From: Liquidambar formosana
Taxonomy: Eukaryota > Streptophyta > Magnoliopsida > Saxifragales > Altingiaceae
Assembly (NCBI GenBank): GCA_039720395.1
Contig: JBBPBK010000109.1
Location: 62,001-126,000 of the forward strand
Direction: 5' to 3'
Length of the DNA stretch: 64,000 nt
The notes under the pieces are model-generated. The model saw nothing but the letters and a program-made list of their open reading frames with translations. It was not told where the DNA came from and did no database searches. Positions 13,382 through 25,587 of this stretch are shown piece after piece (position 1 is the stretch's first letter; each line of letters opens with the position of its first letter). Position numbers and translations under genes: made by a program.

Positions 13382-16300
13382 ATGGATCCAAAGCTGACGG
13401 AGGTCTCCCAGTTCTTTGATCGCTTCAAAGCGGCGTTCGTGAGGAACGATTTCGACACCTGCGCCACGTTTCTGTCACAACTGAAGGTACAAAATCGAAA
13501 CCCTAATTCCTGAACCTAATTCGCATAGGTCCTTTGTGTTTGTGTGTATATTCTGGTGCTTGTATCTATCCATTTTCAATTTGTAGTTTATTATATTCTG
13601 ATTGAGATGACTGAAATTATATTAGTGTTTGATACATTTTTGTTTTGAAATGATCGGACTACATTCTCCATCCATCGGTTTGGATTTAGGTGTTATTGCA
13701 TGAACTTGTTGCTAATGCTATGACTCTAGCATAGATTAAACGAGTTGAGGGGTTACTCAGTTGGCGTTCGGTGCTCTGATTTTTGGAATTTATCGAATCA
13801 ATTGCACGTTTTTTTTTACCCTTAAAATAGTCATAATAATCGCATGATGTATTGTAGATTTTGTAGTTGTTGCATATTGTCACTTCAAAGTTCTATATTT
13901 GTGGCTTAATTCATAGTTGCCACGCCAAGTAGAATTTTGTTAGAAATGGGTTTTGTAAGCTGGAGATAGAAACATCAGTAATTGCGAGGTTAGGTAGTAT
14001 TGTGGCGAGTAAGGTTCAAATGAACTTATAAATTGGGGTAGATGTGGATCGTTGCTCTTGGTAGATTGCTGTAATGGTGACTGGTTAGAGTGCTGGTAAA
14101 GCATTGTTTTGGCTCCTTGAAACTTTAGTATGAATGTGATTATAAGTGGACAATGTGCTGTAAGGTTTGTTCAATATGTCAATCCCAGTGGTATCTATAA
14201 TTGTGCTCGACATTTGATAACTTCGGTATTTTTATTGTGATTTATGAGGTGATTAGATATTTAGACACGACTTGAAGCTCTTCTTTATTGGAAAAATTAT
14301 AAGTTATTTGAATATTTGAATCCATGCTCTTACTTTATGGCCTGAATCATCTTGGTTTTTTATTTTGTAGGTTTTGCTGACTGAATTTAAAAGCCTTCCC
14401 CCATTGTTTGAAGACACCCCTAATGCGGTTCAGGAGTTGACTATAGCAAGTAACGTCTTGACTCAACTTTCTTGGTTATGATATGCTTCTGTTATCTTGA
14501 ATATTGTAACTGCTTATACACATTTTTGTCCTGATGATTCAAGCATTTTATGCTGACTTTTTATTGTGTGTGTGTGAGATAGAATGCAAAACCTATATAT
14601 TACGTTTTCTTTTACTTTGGATCCTTCATCATTTATATTTGACTTCATTTTATAATGATTTAGTCAGACACCTACAAAGTGAAATGGTACCAAATCCATT
14701 GATAAAATGTTATTCCAATTAATAAAATGTTATTACTTTTTCATCAAAAAAATTAAAAAAATAAAATGTTATTACTTCATAAAAATAAAAAGAAATCCAT
14801 TGAATGCCCGTCAAGGAATATTATTTCTGAAATAGAACCTTAAAATACATTTTGAAAATTGAAATACAGAAGAAAATGAATTAAAAGAAGAAGCATTTTA
14901 ATTTTAATTCTCAGTTCTATGACAAAACGATAGCATAATTGGTTTGATGCATAAGCAGCATAAGCACCCTTATGATAGTTTATTAAAAGGTTCTATTATC
15001 ACATATGTATTGCTTGTGTCAGTTTGAAGACTATCTGCATTCATAATTTTGTCATTTTGAGAACTTTCAGGGGATATATATGAGCATGCTGTTGTTCTGA
15101 GTGTCAAAACTGAAGATCAAGATGCCTTCGAGAGGGATTTCTTTCAGTTGAAACCTTATTACACAGACGCCAGGTAACTTATGCTTGTCTTTATAAAAAT
15201 ATCTGTATGAAGTTTCACTTTCTATTTCAGAAGTTCATCTAGAACACACCTGAACTCTATGATTCAGGACGTCATACTATGACATGCCATGAGATGCCAT
15301 ATTCTTTTACAAAATTTTTATTACATATTTTGATCATCTCTTTCAAGATCGTAAGCTTTGTTAAAAATATTAAAACTGGTTTAGAGTGAGATATGGAAAG
15401 TTATTTTTTTATAACAAGGAAGCCTTTGGGCAAACCTCGGGTCCATATAAGACCCCACAACCCATATGGATCAGGTAAGTCTAAGGCCCATGAGAAGATA
15501 TGGAAAGGGTTTTTTTTTTTTTTGATAAGGTAATGATTGTATTAAAAAAAGGGATTAAACCCTCGTACATAAGACATATACAAGAGAAAAAACCAAAACT
15601 CCATATGAAAGGGTTTTGTTAACCATGAACCTTACTTATTAACAATTTTCAAAGAAACAGAGACCACCTTCTGAGATATGGTCTTGAAGTGCTCTCCCCA
15701 TTCAGTTTAGAGAAGATATATGTTGGTCCTTAACGGATTGGTGGGACATGATTGTTAGTCAAGATAAAGCAACCACCCTATAGGGTAGATCCATAGTTAT
15801 TAGAACCAGACTGGCCCGGTTGGTTGGACTGTTGGACCAGACCCCTGGCCAGTTCGGTTATATGATTGGATCGTTTTTGTATAGGAACCAAAATAAACTG
15901 GTTTGACTCACTCAAACCAGCCACATTTTACGCAAGCCAGTACAAACCGAACCGGTTGACCAGGTTTTATTTATGTATAGCACTTTAGAAACTCTTTTTA
16001 AAAACCTATGCGTTTTCGCTACAGGCAGGACTCGAATATGGTCAAAACGTGGTTGTAATTTTTCTTTTTTTAGCTTTTATTGACTCCCTAAAATTCTAGT
16101 TAGGAGTGGGGGTATGATGTTTCTCTCTTTTTGTTGGTCCCCTAGTTTTGCTATAGGGAGACCAGGCTTTTCACCTGTATATGTCTTATGTTCAAGGATT
16201 AAGCCCTTTTGATTAATTTTAATACAAATCATTACTTCATCCAAAAAAAAAAAAAACATAGTCAAAATATGTTATATGGGAAGCTCCCTACCGCAAGGCT

Positions 16301-18393
16301 GCTGACCTTCTTGGTAATATAATTGCTACATATATTTTTTAATGGTTCCAAATTGCTACACCTACAATCTAAGTAAAATATATTTAAACCAATATATAAT
16401 TACTAATAAATGGTTTAACCGGTTGACCCATGTTCGAACTAGTGACCTGCCCTCCTTACTGGGTTGATGTCCAGGCTAGGTCTGATTACTATGGGTGGAT
16501 CCATCGAAGCAAAGTCCACCAAAGAGGTAAAACTTGTCATCCCAAGGGTTGTCCATTGGTTTTTCTTTAAAGCGAATGACACTAATGTCACATTTGACAC
16601 ACCACAGCACTTCTCACCCCAAGTAACTTCCTCCAAAGGATACCCTCTAAGGTTTTGTCATTGGGCCCTCAGATTCTTGGGACACCAATTTTATTAATCG
16701 TGAGTGTTCTTGAATTTTATAAAATTATGGAATCAAGTAATTATGACAAGAAATCTTACCAACAAGCTTTTATCCTAAATCCTTAAGTTACCTCAAAGTT
16801 CCTTGGGTTGGCAAAGAAGCACAATCAATGGAACCATGACCCAAACTTCCCCTATATTTTTTTCCCCTTTTTGGAATAGGAAACTTCCCTAATCGGACCA
16901 TCATTACAACTTTGAACTTAGTTTTTTGTTACAGATATCCATAGTCTTATTTGGAGGTCTTCGATATGAGCCATAAGGGACCCTAACATTCTATGAAAGT
17001 AACTTCCTTTTTCCATTAGCAACAATCTGTTGTTTTCTCCACCTCCTGCCACTCCTTAAGCATGACATGGCCACGCTCATGTTATAATTCTTGAATAGAA
17101 ATTCTTCACGTCCCTAGCTACTTTTTGCTACTTGAACATTTTGGGCCCCCTTCTTCTCGATGGCTAAAGAAGCCCTGGAGGGACAGTCCCATCCAGCCGT
17201 AGAACCCTACAAGTTTGCCCATCACCCACTCCCTAAGATTCTTTTTAATTCATTTGCCATCTCACTAGCTTTAGGAGTTGAGGTGCCTCCTTGGCAATTC
17301 AATTGAAATCCTCCCTCTCCCACATATTAGTTGTTAAACCATTTACCTGCTCCATCCATTATGTTTTTTTTTTTTCTTTTTCTTCTTCCTTTTATTTTTT
17401 TTTAATTTTTTTGTTAAATTTTTTTATTTTTTTATTTTGTCAATAATTTGTGGACACAAAGATATATCTCACTTGGTTAAAAATACAATGAGGTGGACAC
17501 AACTCTCCCAAAATTGTTTACATTTCTGTATATGTATATATTTATGTGTATTTAATGGAATATGTGTACCCTTGTATATGTTCATATTTTGTGAGAGGAA
17601 GAACCATGAATTCTCGTGAGAGAATATGGGTTTATATGTAAACAATCTAAGATGCATGTTTGGACATTGATGCCTTGTAGATTATCAGGAAAACAAAGTA
17701 TTTGTCCTGGTGTAAATATCTCATGGTAGAACTTTAGAAGTATGATGTCTTGTCAAACAAAAAAAAAAAAAAAACTTTATAAGTATGATGTAACCATATA
17801 TTGGGTTTCTCAATAGCTGTTTGTCTTAGAAATTTCTCTCCATTTATATGATACCAGAAAATTGAATGGAAGGTTATGTATTATAGGGACAGGTCTAGTT
17901 TGAACAATGCACTTACTGATGATCCTTTTCTGTTAAAAGTCTTTTATATCAAATGTGTAGCCTTTTTCATTTTGGAAATGATGTTTATAACTTTCCTTTT
18001 CTTTTGTTGGAGCAGGAGCCGTCTTTCACTATCCCCTCAAGAGTTTCCCATCTTAGGTCTCAACCTGTTGAGACTCCTTGTGCAGAATAGAATTGCTGAG
18101 TTCCATACTGAACTGGAACTTCTTTCTTCCGCTGCTTTGGAGAATCCTTGCATCAAGCATGCTGTGGAATTGGAGCAGTCCTTCATGGAAGGGGCTTACA
18201 ACCGTGTCCTTACTGCCAGACAGACAGTTCCACACGAAACTTATGTCTACTTCATGGATCTCCTGGCGAAGACAGTCCGGTAATCATTTGACATTTGACT
18301 GAAATTATGTGGGAGTGGTGAAATGGGTTTCTTGAATGTTGAAGTAACCAACCAATAGCCCAGTAGCACATGAAGTCATGACTATTCATTTTG

Positions 18394-18428
<35 letters not shown>

Positions 18429-20352
18429 GGGTGTGGGGTTGGGTTGTGAGTGTTTGGGTTACTAGTATTGGCTTAATCAATGGTGGAATCTAGGTCATTC
18501 TTTCAAATTAAAAAGATTTGATGGTTGCATCCAGCAATGAGGTTAAGGCTGGGTTTAATAGATGTCTGTCTCATGGTAAGACTATTGCATGGTGATGGGT
18601 CTTACTGCTTTCTTGTGCACAGCATGTAGGACAATGATGTGTATGCTATCCAAGTTGTCTACATTGTAGCCAACTTGGTTTTCTTGTTAAAACTGTCTGT
18701 TATGGGGATTGGGTTCTTTATTGACAGTCTTTGTTTCAATACATTGTTTCTTTTGGTGTCTTAATTCAATTAACAGAGTTAGATTTTATTGAAGGAAAAT
18801 GGCCCAAGAACTTTGATATATGCCAAGAAATTGATGCATTCCTTTGCATGGCTATTTTAATGGGCTCATTTTTTTTTTTTTTTTTAAACAGATCCTTTCA
18901 ATCATCCCATTTTTGGTCAATTCAGTACTTAAATTTTTCATGCTTCAATCTTGCATTTGTACTGTTGAGGATTCAAGTCATATTGAAGAACCATATTGCT
19001 GTATAGTAACTATTTAATTGTGTATAAAAACATTACAACCTTCCTTTCTTCTTCTTCTTCTTCTTCTTCCTCTTCCTTATCTCTTTTTCTTTTTTTTTTT
19101 TGGGTTGGGGGGGGGGGGGGGGGGGGGGAGTTAGTGATTCAAATCTTATAACACCCCCCCCCTCTTTCAAAAAAGAAAAAAAGAATATATCGTGTTCCCT
19201 AAAGTTGAATGATTGTATATACTTTGAAGACTGTTTATATTTGTGCTCTTACAAGTTGATTTTGATTTTGTCACTTCTAGCGATGAGATTGCTGGGTGTA
19301 GTGAAAAGGCGTATGACTATCTGTCAATTAATGATGCCAGGCAGATGTTGCTGTTCTCTTCAGATCAAGAACTTTCTGAATATATCAAGGAGGTAAACAT
19401 TATTGAAACATAGCTCATTGTCTTTTACCTTGATGTTGTTGTCTAACCTCATGGACCAACTTGAGTTAATAAACTTCATATAGTGTTCCTATTCAGAGTT
19501 GGGTTTGGATTTGGGAAATTGGCATAATGGCCCTCATTTCTTTAACATGGAACTGGCCTAAAGCCCAGTTGTATTCAACCCCTGATTCAAACTGGTTAGA
19601 GAGGTTTCTGGTCATATTCATAGTTTTCAGTGTTTCAAAAACCAGACTGACCTGGCTGTTGGACTAAGGAGAGAGAGAGAGAGAGGAAAATGTCTTGGGC
19701 TAGGTTTCAGTTATTTTGTACAAATTTGTTCAAGGTTGGATGACTGGGTTACTACTATTTGAAAGTACTATCTTTTGTTTGTTAATATACTTGGCTTAAA
19801 TTTTTTTTCTATAAAATTATATTGGATTAATGTTTGAAAATCCTTTTGTAATTATTATTAGTTATTTAGTTTTTATTATATATGTATGCTTGTGTGTGTG
19901 TATTGTTCCTATAACTATCCAAAATGAAGGAAAATGATATGTCAAATGTTTTTCGCTCCATTGGCAAGCATACCATTACTTTTGCAGCAAATCCTGGGTT
20001 CAAAATGCATATCACTGCTACAGATGCCATGGGTTTGGGCTCAGTGAGTCCCTAGGCCTGGGTTTTTAGATGCCTTATAGATGTCTCATTATTTATTATT
20101 TCAATTCATATCATTATTACATTATAATGATGACACCCTGTCGTCCAGTATTAAAATGCACATCTTTTCCCAACCTTAATCAACTTGACATGATCTGTTG
20201 CTTGCTTACAGGAGCATCCTGAGTGGGAAATAAAGAAGGGATCTGTGTTTTTCCAGAAGGCAAAAGAGTCTGCACCTTGCAAGGAAATCCCATCTCTGCA
20301 ACTCATCAACCAGACACTGAGCTATGCGAGGGAGTTGGAGCGTATTGTGTAA
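13382..20352 (+). CDS. RPN12: 26S proteasome non-ATPase regulatory subunit 8 (RPN12)
   Basis: Six exons: 13382-13486, 14371-14449, 15071-15173, 18016-18279, 19281-19392 and 20212-20352. All have GT-AG borders and matching phases. The product is 267 aa, the length I recall for plant RPN12a. Start MDPKLTEVSQ is the ATG in the purine-rich leader. Diagnostic stretches are RDIYEHAVVLSVKTEDQDAF, LLRLLVQNRIAEFHTELELL, KHAVELEQSFMEGAYNRVL, YVYFMDLLAKTVRDEIAGC and the end LQLINQTLSYARELERIV. The helical CSN8/PSMD8/PCI-type fold fills most of the chain. RPN12 is a lid subunit of the 19S particle, needed for lid-base assembly. Intron 3 is 2.8 kb and holds LINE tails. The gene looks intact and functional. 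Confidence 0.97.
15510..15605 (-). mobile_element. 5'-truncated LINE (L1-type) tail
   Basis: On the minus strand this reads as a short non-coding end with TATGTCTTATGTACGAGGG, TTAATACAATCATTACCTTATC and then a poly(A) run (T-run at 15510-15523 on plus). The same phrases occur at 16105-16257 and 39350-39460. It lies in RPN12 intron 3. Confidence 0.6.
16105..16257 (+). mobile_element. 5'-truncated LINE (L1-type) tail
   Basis: Plus-strand phrases GTTGGTCCCCTAGTTTTG, CACCTGTATATGTCTTATG and AATACAAATCATTACTTCATC are followed by a run of A ending near 16257. This is the usual shape of a plant L1 3' end. It lies in RPN12 intron 3. Confidence 0.6.
19107..19128. repeat. 22-bp G homopolymer
   Basis: A run of 22 G residues in RPN12 intron 4, after a (CTT)n/T-rich stretch and close to a C-run near 19153. 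Possible quadruplex former, and a likely site of sequencing error. Confidence 0.85.
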
Positions 20353-21617
20353 GGGAGGCATTCCAAATGTCTGTATCTTAAACTATTCGGGGTTTTCTTT
20401 TTTTTTTTTGGGTAAAATGTGAAATTTATTCAAAGAAATTTCTTACCCCAGTACAAGCAGTGACGTTATCTTAATTTGGACGTCAGTTTTGTATTTCAAT
20501 TTTTTCTGATAATTACATTGGTTCATTATTAGGTATATTTGAAGTTGCAGTTGATTATTAAACCCCCCACCACCACCAAAATCTTTAAAAAACAACAAAT
20601 AAAAAAAATCCACCCAATGATGTAGGGGCTGGACCATAGTACAGTGCTGCCACAAACTGACCATGTGATATATTATATAACTATCATATGCTGGTGGGTC
20701 AAGGAAAGTCTTCATTGATTGGCAGGGTTTTTCTCTGTGGACCAATGTCATGGTTAGTACTCTTTATAATGTTACAGATACAAGACCATCCCACGATATT
20801 CTTATGGCTTTTTCCTGGAGTTTTAGCCATTTCTTTCTTCAATTCCATCATCAACTCTACGTGTGTCCATCTGTGTTCTGATCATGTTGTGCGCTGGTGA
20901 TATCGGAAGTCAAGAACATTTAAGATGTAAATTGAGCTGAAGTGTATACACTATTTGCGCCAGCTTCTCAGTATTTGTATTTGTATTGGTGATGCTTTGT
21001 TTTGATTGCTCATTGTAAATCGACAATTTTTATTCTCTGGTGATTCTTAAGAAGGAAAAAGTCTGTTGTCTTTTGGTTCAGTATCTACCTCTGTTGCAAG
21101 GTCTTCATTCTGAAGTTTTCTTGCCCACACACTGCACTGGCCGTATGGTGAGTGTAATATTTTTCATTTTGATGTTTGTCGAAAAGGGTTATTCTGACTC
21201 CTCCATAATCCCTTTTAATACCGCACTGGCAATCACGGGTTGCCATGTACCGCACAGATTGTGGTGCTGAGTTGCTATGCTGTCCAACCAGGCAAAACCA
21301 ATGGATTTATAGATTTACTTCTGGTTCATTAGTCCTAGACTATTGCCATCTGTGCTACCCTCACGGGTTCAAATGTCATTTAAGTTTTAGATGGGGAAGA
21401 GTGTGAGCGCACTTACATTATGTTTCTCATCCTCAAACAAGAGGAGGGGAGAGAGAGAGGGGGGGGGGGGGGGGGGGGCGAGGGGCCCATTTATTCCGGA
21501 ATGAAATCCAAAAAAATCTGAAGTCATGCTTCAATTAACTACTATTCAAAACTTGAAGATGCCCTTTGTGCAAGTTCGTTGGGGTTGCCCTTGCCCTCGG
21601 TTGAAGTCTCCATCACG

Positions 21618-21648
<31 letters not shown>

Positions 21649-24570
21649 GGTCGAAGTCTCCATCAAAGTTGGTACACCTTCCCTTGCTAGCCCGTCTGAT
21701 GTTGTATTGTTGCATTTAATTTTCTGAGTTTTAAAAGGATCATTGTCAATGCTATATTTTGGTTTCTTCGAAATGTGCTGCAACCCAACGCATTTAAAAA
21801 GTAGCCGAAAGAGTAGATCCAGTTTAGAAACCTTCCTTCTGTCCTCAAATTTAGGTGTTGCATCCCATCAATTATTGTACCATAAGGGTTTTTTGGTAGG
21901 GTAGGCATTTGATTTACCTCCTTTGTTAATCAAAACGTGAGTGTTGTTGCATTATTAATATCACCAGTCCTAATATCTTAAAAAAAATCCAACTGTATCA
22001 TAAATTGCAAAAAACGAGTAGGTGTCGAAAAATGTTTTAAACATTTATGATTCAGTGGTTCCATCGTATTCAAGATTAATAAGACTTGGGTTCATTTGGT
22101 TTGCAACCTACAATATTTGGAAATATTTCTAAAAAAAGATTTGATCCAGCGATCTCCCGTCTCTAGTAACGAGTACACCAACATCAGCTACAAGCCTACA
22201 ACATACGATGTATACAAAGCCAATGATCTCTAGGCAGAAAAAGTACTCAGACAGGATTCAAATGGTGAGTTTCAAATGAGTCTCACTGTCCATGTGTAAA
22301 TCATGTCTACTATATATTTTTGGGTTAAGGGTTCTCACTTCTCAGAAAATGTGCCTCACTAATATACAAGAAACATATAAATAGAAGTCAATGATTTGAC
22401 GTCCGGATTTGGATTTGGTGTTGTGCACAGCAGGAAATTCAAGTACCAATGGTTTATGTACCCAAAAAAAAAAACAAAAGATGGCTTCTTTTCTTTTTTA
22501 ATTCTTAATTTATAATTCTATGAGTGTTGTTCATATGACCTTCTACATATGTCCTTATCTGCCAATGGTTTGACTTACAAAAGTTTGTTTTTTTTTTTTT
22601 TTGTCTTTTTTTTTTTTAATTCTTAATTTATAAATTTTATGTTTTTTTTTTCTTTTTAGAGACAAAAAAAAAAAAAAAAAAAAAAGGTTTAAGGGAGTTG
22701 CAATATTAAATGGACGCGCACAACTCATAACTCTTACACTAGTGCTAAGTGAATGATAACTGTTGAAACATACCAATCAGTCACAAATTTAATATAACAT
22801 ATAATGGCAACCGTCTGATTAGGAATTCTCAACAACCATACAATTCCAATTTCTTCAGTCACCCAATGTCGGCATTTTTCAAATTTGTTTTCTTGACAAT
22901 CTTACCCTCACTTTCCCACGTCTTATACCAAAACAAACCCTATTTGACTTTCCACTCTATATTAGTTCCAAATTGTGATTGGAAAGATGCCTACTTAAGG
23001 AAAATGACTTCTTGGTTTTTGTTACAAGTGGGAAACTTATTATCTCTGTCCTCATCAATGAAATTACAGGTCAGTTGATGAGGGATAAAAATGGAAGTTT
23101 CAATTTTTTTTAAAAAAAAGTTTACAGGTAAGCCTACCCCAAGGTCCAAAGGGTCTGGTAATACTCAATATGTGTAAGACGGAGGGATTGCACATGTCCA
23201 AAGAACTAGTCGAGATCAAAACCTTGATACCCTTATTGATTTTATTTATTTATTTTTTTTTTAAAAAAAAATGCAGCATAACTCAAAGTCCAATTAAATA
23301 TCAAAGGTGAGTCACTAAATTCCCACATTATGATTGCAGAAAAAATTTAAGAATCATTTACCAAAAAGGCAATTAGGTAGCTACAACTCATTGATTAATT
23401 AATAATGTTCTAACAACCGTTATGGCAGCTTGTGAGGATGATTGTCCTTTGTTTCTCATCCTTTTGTATCCTCGAAATTGGGAGAAAAACTTAAGTGGGA
23501 CAGTGTTACCAGCTAACATGATTACACCCGCTAAAAAACGTTTGTCCAGATTGGATTTTTTTTATTTATATTTTTGGACAATCGGGTATAATTAACTCAT
23601 ATCCCGAACCATCCCAATATCAAAACAAAGGGATAACAATACTTTTCCTAAATATTTTTAAAATTTTGGTCATATTTTTTTCAACTAACAATGTCGTGAT
23701 ATGCCATGTGAGTAACATTTCTTTGTAAAGTTTTCTTGTAACGTGCAGTTTGTGCATAGTAACACTAAACCCTTACATTCCTTTTGCCTTACACTCAAGT
23801 GTTACTCTCCTTTTAAGTTATTGTGGCTAGCCTAATGGTGAGGGAAGATGGGATAAAAGATAAGATTATGATAGTTTAGGACTTGAAGGTTTAAACCCCT
23901 TCTGTTATACTTTAAAATAAAAAATAAAAAATGTGTCACTCTCTCTATGCAAATGTAAGAACCATTGACTTTAAAAATGTGATGACCATTTTTTTTTTTT
24001 TATATTAGAGGTTTTAAATACTTTATACCTAATTAATCTCCTGGGCACATGCAATGTTTCCGTCACACCTGCACTAGGTAATTACAGAATAAAGTTTATA
24101 GGAGTGGCATTGAGGAAGAGTGGTTAGAGTTGAACCCAAGACCTCTTACAAGAGACTTTAGGACCACTCACTCTACCTTGAAGCAAGAGACCTTAGGACA
24201 ACTCACTCTACCCTAAGGCCATGTTTGTTTGGCTGGAATAGAATGGATGGAATGGAATCTCATTCCAATTCATTCCAAACAACATGTTTGGATGAAGTAA
24301 TAAATTGGGAATGGAATCAAACATTAGTAGTAAATTATAATGATATTCATTCCGCAATGTTTATTTCAACTTCATTCTATTCCAAACTATTTTGAGCATG
24401 GAATCAGATTCCATTCCCACCCATTCCATTTCAACCAAACAAACGTGACCTAAAGGTTTCCAGTTTTAACCAACGCTTCAGATTCAGACCCGCCATTTCC
24501 CAACTGTTTTAACCGTGCTCAAGTCCTCTTTAATTATTGATCATTTGTCCCTTCCACTCCTTTCCTTCCC
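20353..24570. other. Intergenic between RPN12 and ABIL
   Basis: Four kilobases with no recognisable gene. Contents: the RPN12 3' flank, a G-run at about 21460-21477, A-runs at 21620-21648 and 22664-22685, and a Tourist-like MITE at 24217-24450. Open frames such as 21687-21908 (minus) and 22866-23078 (plus) show no family motif. Confidence 0.5.
24217..24450. mobile_element. Tourist-like MITE (PIF/Harbinger type), TAA target duplication
   Basis: A 234-bp foldback beginning GGCCATGTTTGTTTGGCTGG and ending with the inverted partner (AACCAAACAAACGTGACC). Both ends are flanked by TAA (24214-24216 and 24451-24453). The 3-bp TWA duplication and short length fit Tourist-like MITEs. No coding content. 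Confidence 0.75.
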
Positions 24571-25587
24571 ATATATCTTGTTCGCGTCCTCTGTCTTATT
24601 GTCTTATTGATCTTTGTCCCTTTCTCAAAATTATTTTTTGCCCCAACGATCTATCTCTCTCTCTCTCTCTCCCCGACAGAGACACAGTTTCAGTGAAGAC
24701 TTACTAGTACTCTTTTGGCATTGTTTACCACAAGGGTATTTCTTCAGCGAAGTGTTTTTGAAGAAAATCTGGGTTTTGAATTGCAATCACAGCTAAAGAA
24801 CAAGAAAGACAAGGTAGTGTGCCATGTTTGCTCTTTTCATGAGTTTCACTACTTCTTTTATTGAATCCTTTGTTTCTTGGAAATGGTTTTTATGTTGTCG
24901 ATAATTTAAACACTGTTTTCTTTGCTTTGTTTGGTTCCTGAGAAGTCGTAGGAAATGAAAAGAAAATCATGAAGATTTGATAATAAAAAAAAACCCCTCA
25001 AACCCATTCTGTAATAAGATACCATGTTAACATTTTTTGTCCTTATGATCTTGGCATTCCAAGTTAAGATATTGAGAGTTGTCTTTGTACTGTCCCTTGG
25101 TTCTCTACTGTTTTTGTAAGTAATTTTTTCGTGTAAAATTGTTTGGTTGCTGAGAAAACTGAGGAAAATAATTGAAAAGGAAGAAAATTATCAATTATGT
25201 CTTATTTTGTTTTGGTTTCTTTAAAATGAAAGACTGACTTCAACGATGACAGAGAGTTGTACTGTGTTCACTGGAGTGGAGATTTTTTGTTTTTCAGAGT
25301 CTAAAACAACATATTAATCTAAGATATTAACCTACTGTTCAAAGCCTTAGTTTCTTTTATTTTCCTACCTTTTCTCTGAAACCAAACAGAGCACTAGGCA
25401 ATTCTGATTATTTGAAGAGGTACTGATATTTGCTGGAGAGGTCAAAGCAGGTTAGATGATAATAGACTAATGGTGGTATTCTGTACAAAGTTTCAGAAGG
25501 GTAGTTTTGGTTTTGAATGGTGTTTTGGTTTTCGATTGTTGCAGCAGGTGAAGAAATTCCAAGTTCAGTTTCACAGCTTCACCTTTC
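24571..25587 (+). promoter_or_regulatory. ABIL core promoter and 5' UTR with a likely leader intron
   Basis: A TATA-like CATATATC lies at about 24570-24577, followed by a (CT)n-rich leader (24652-24672). A donor AAG|GTAGTG lies near 24813, and an acceptor GCAGCAG near 25548 comes about 40 bases before the ATG. A leader intron of about 0.73 kb is inferred; no transcript evidence is available here. Confidence 0.5.
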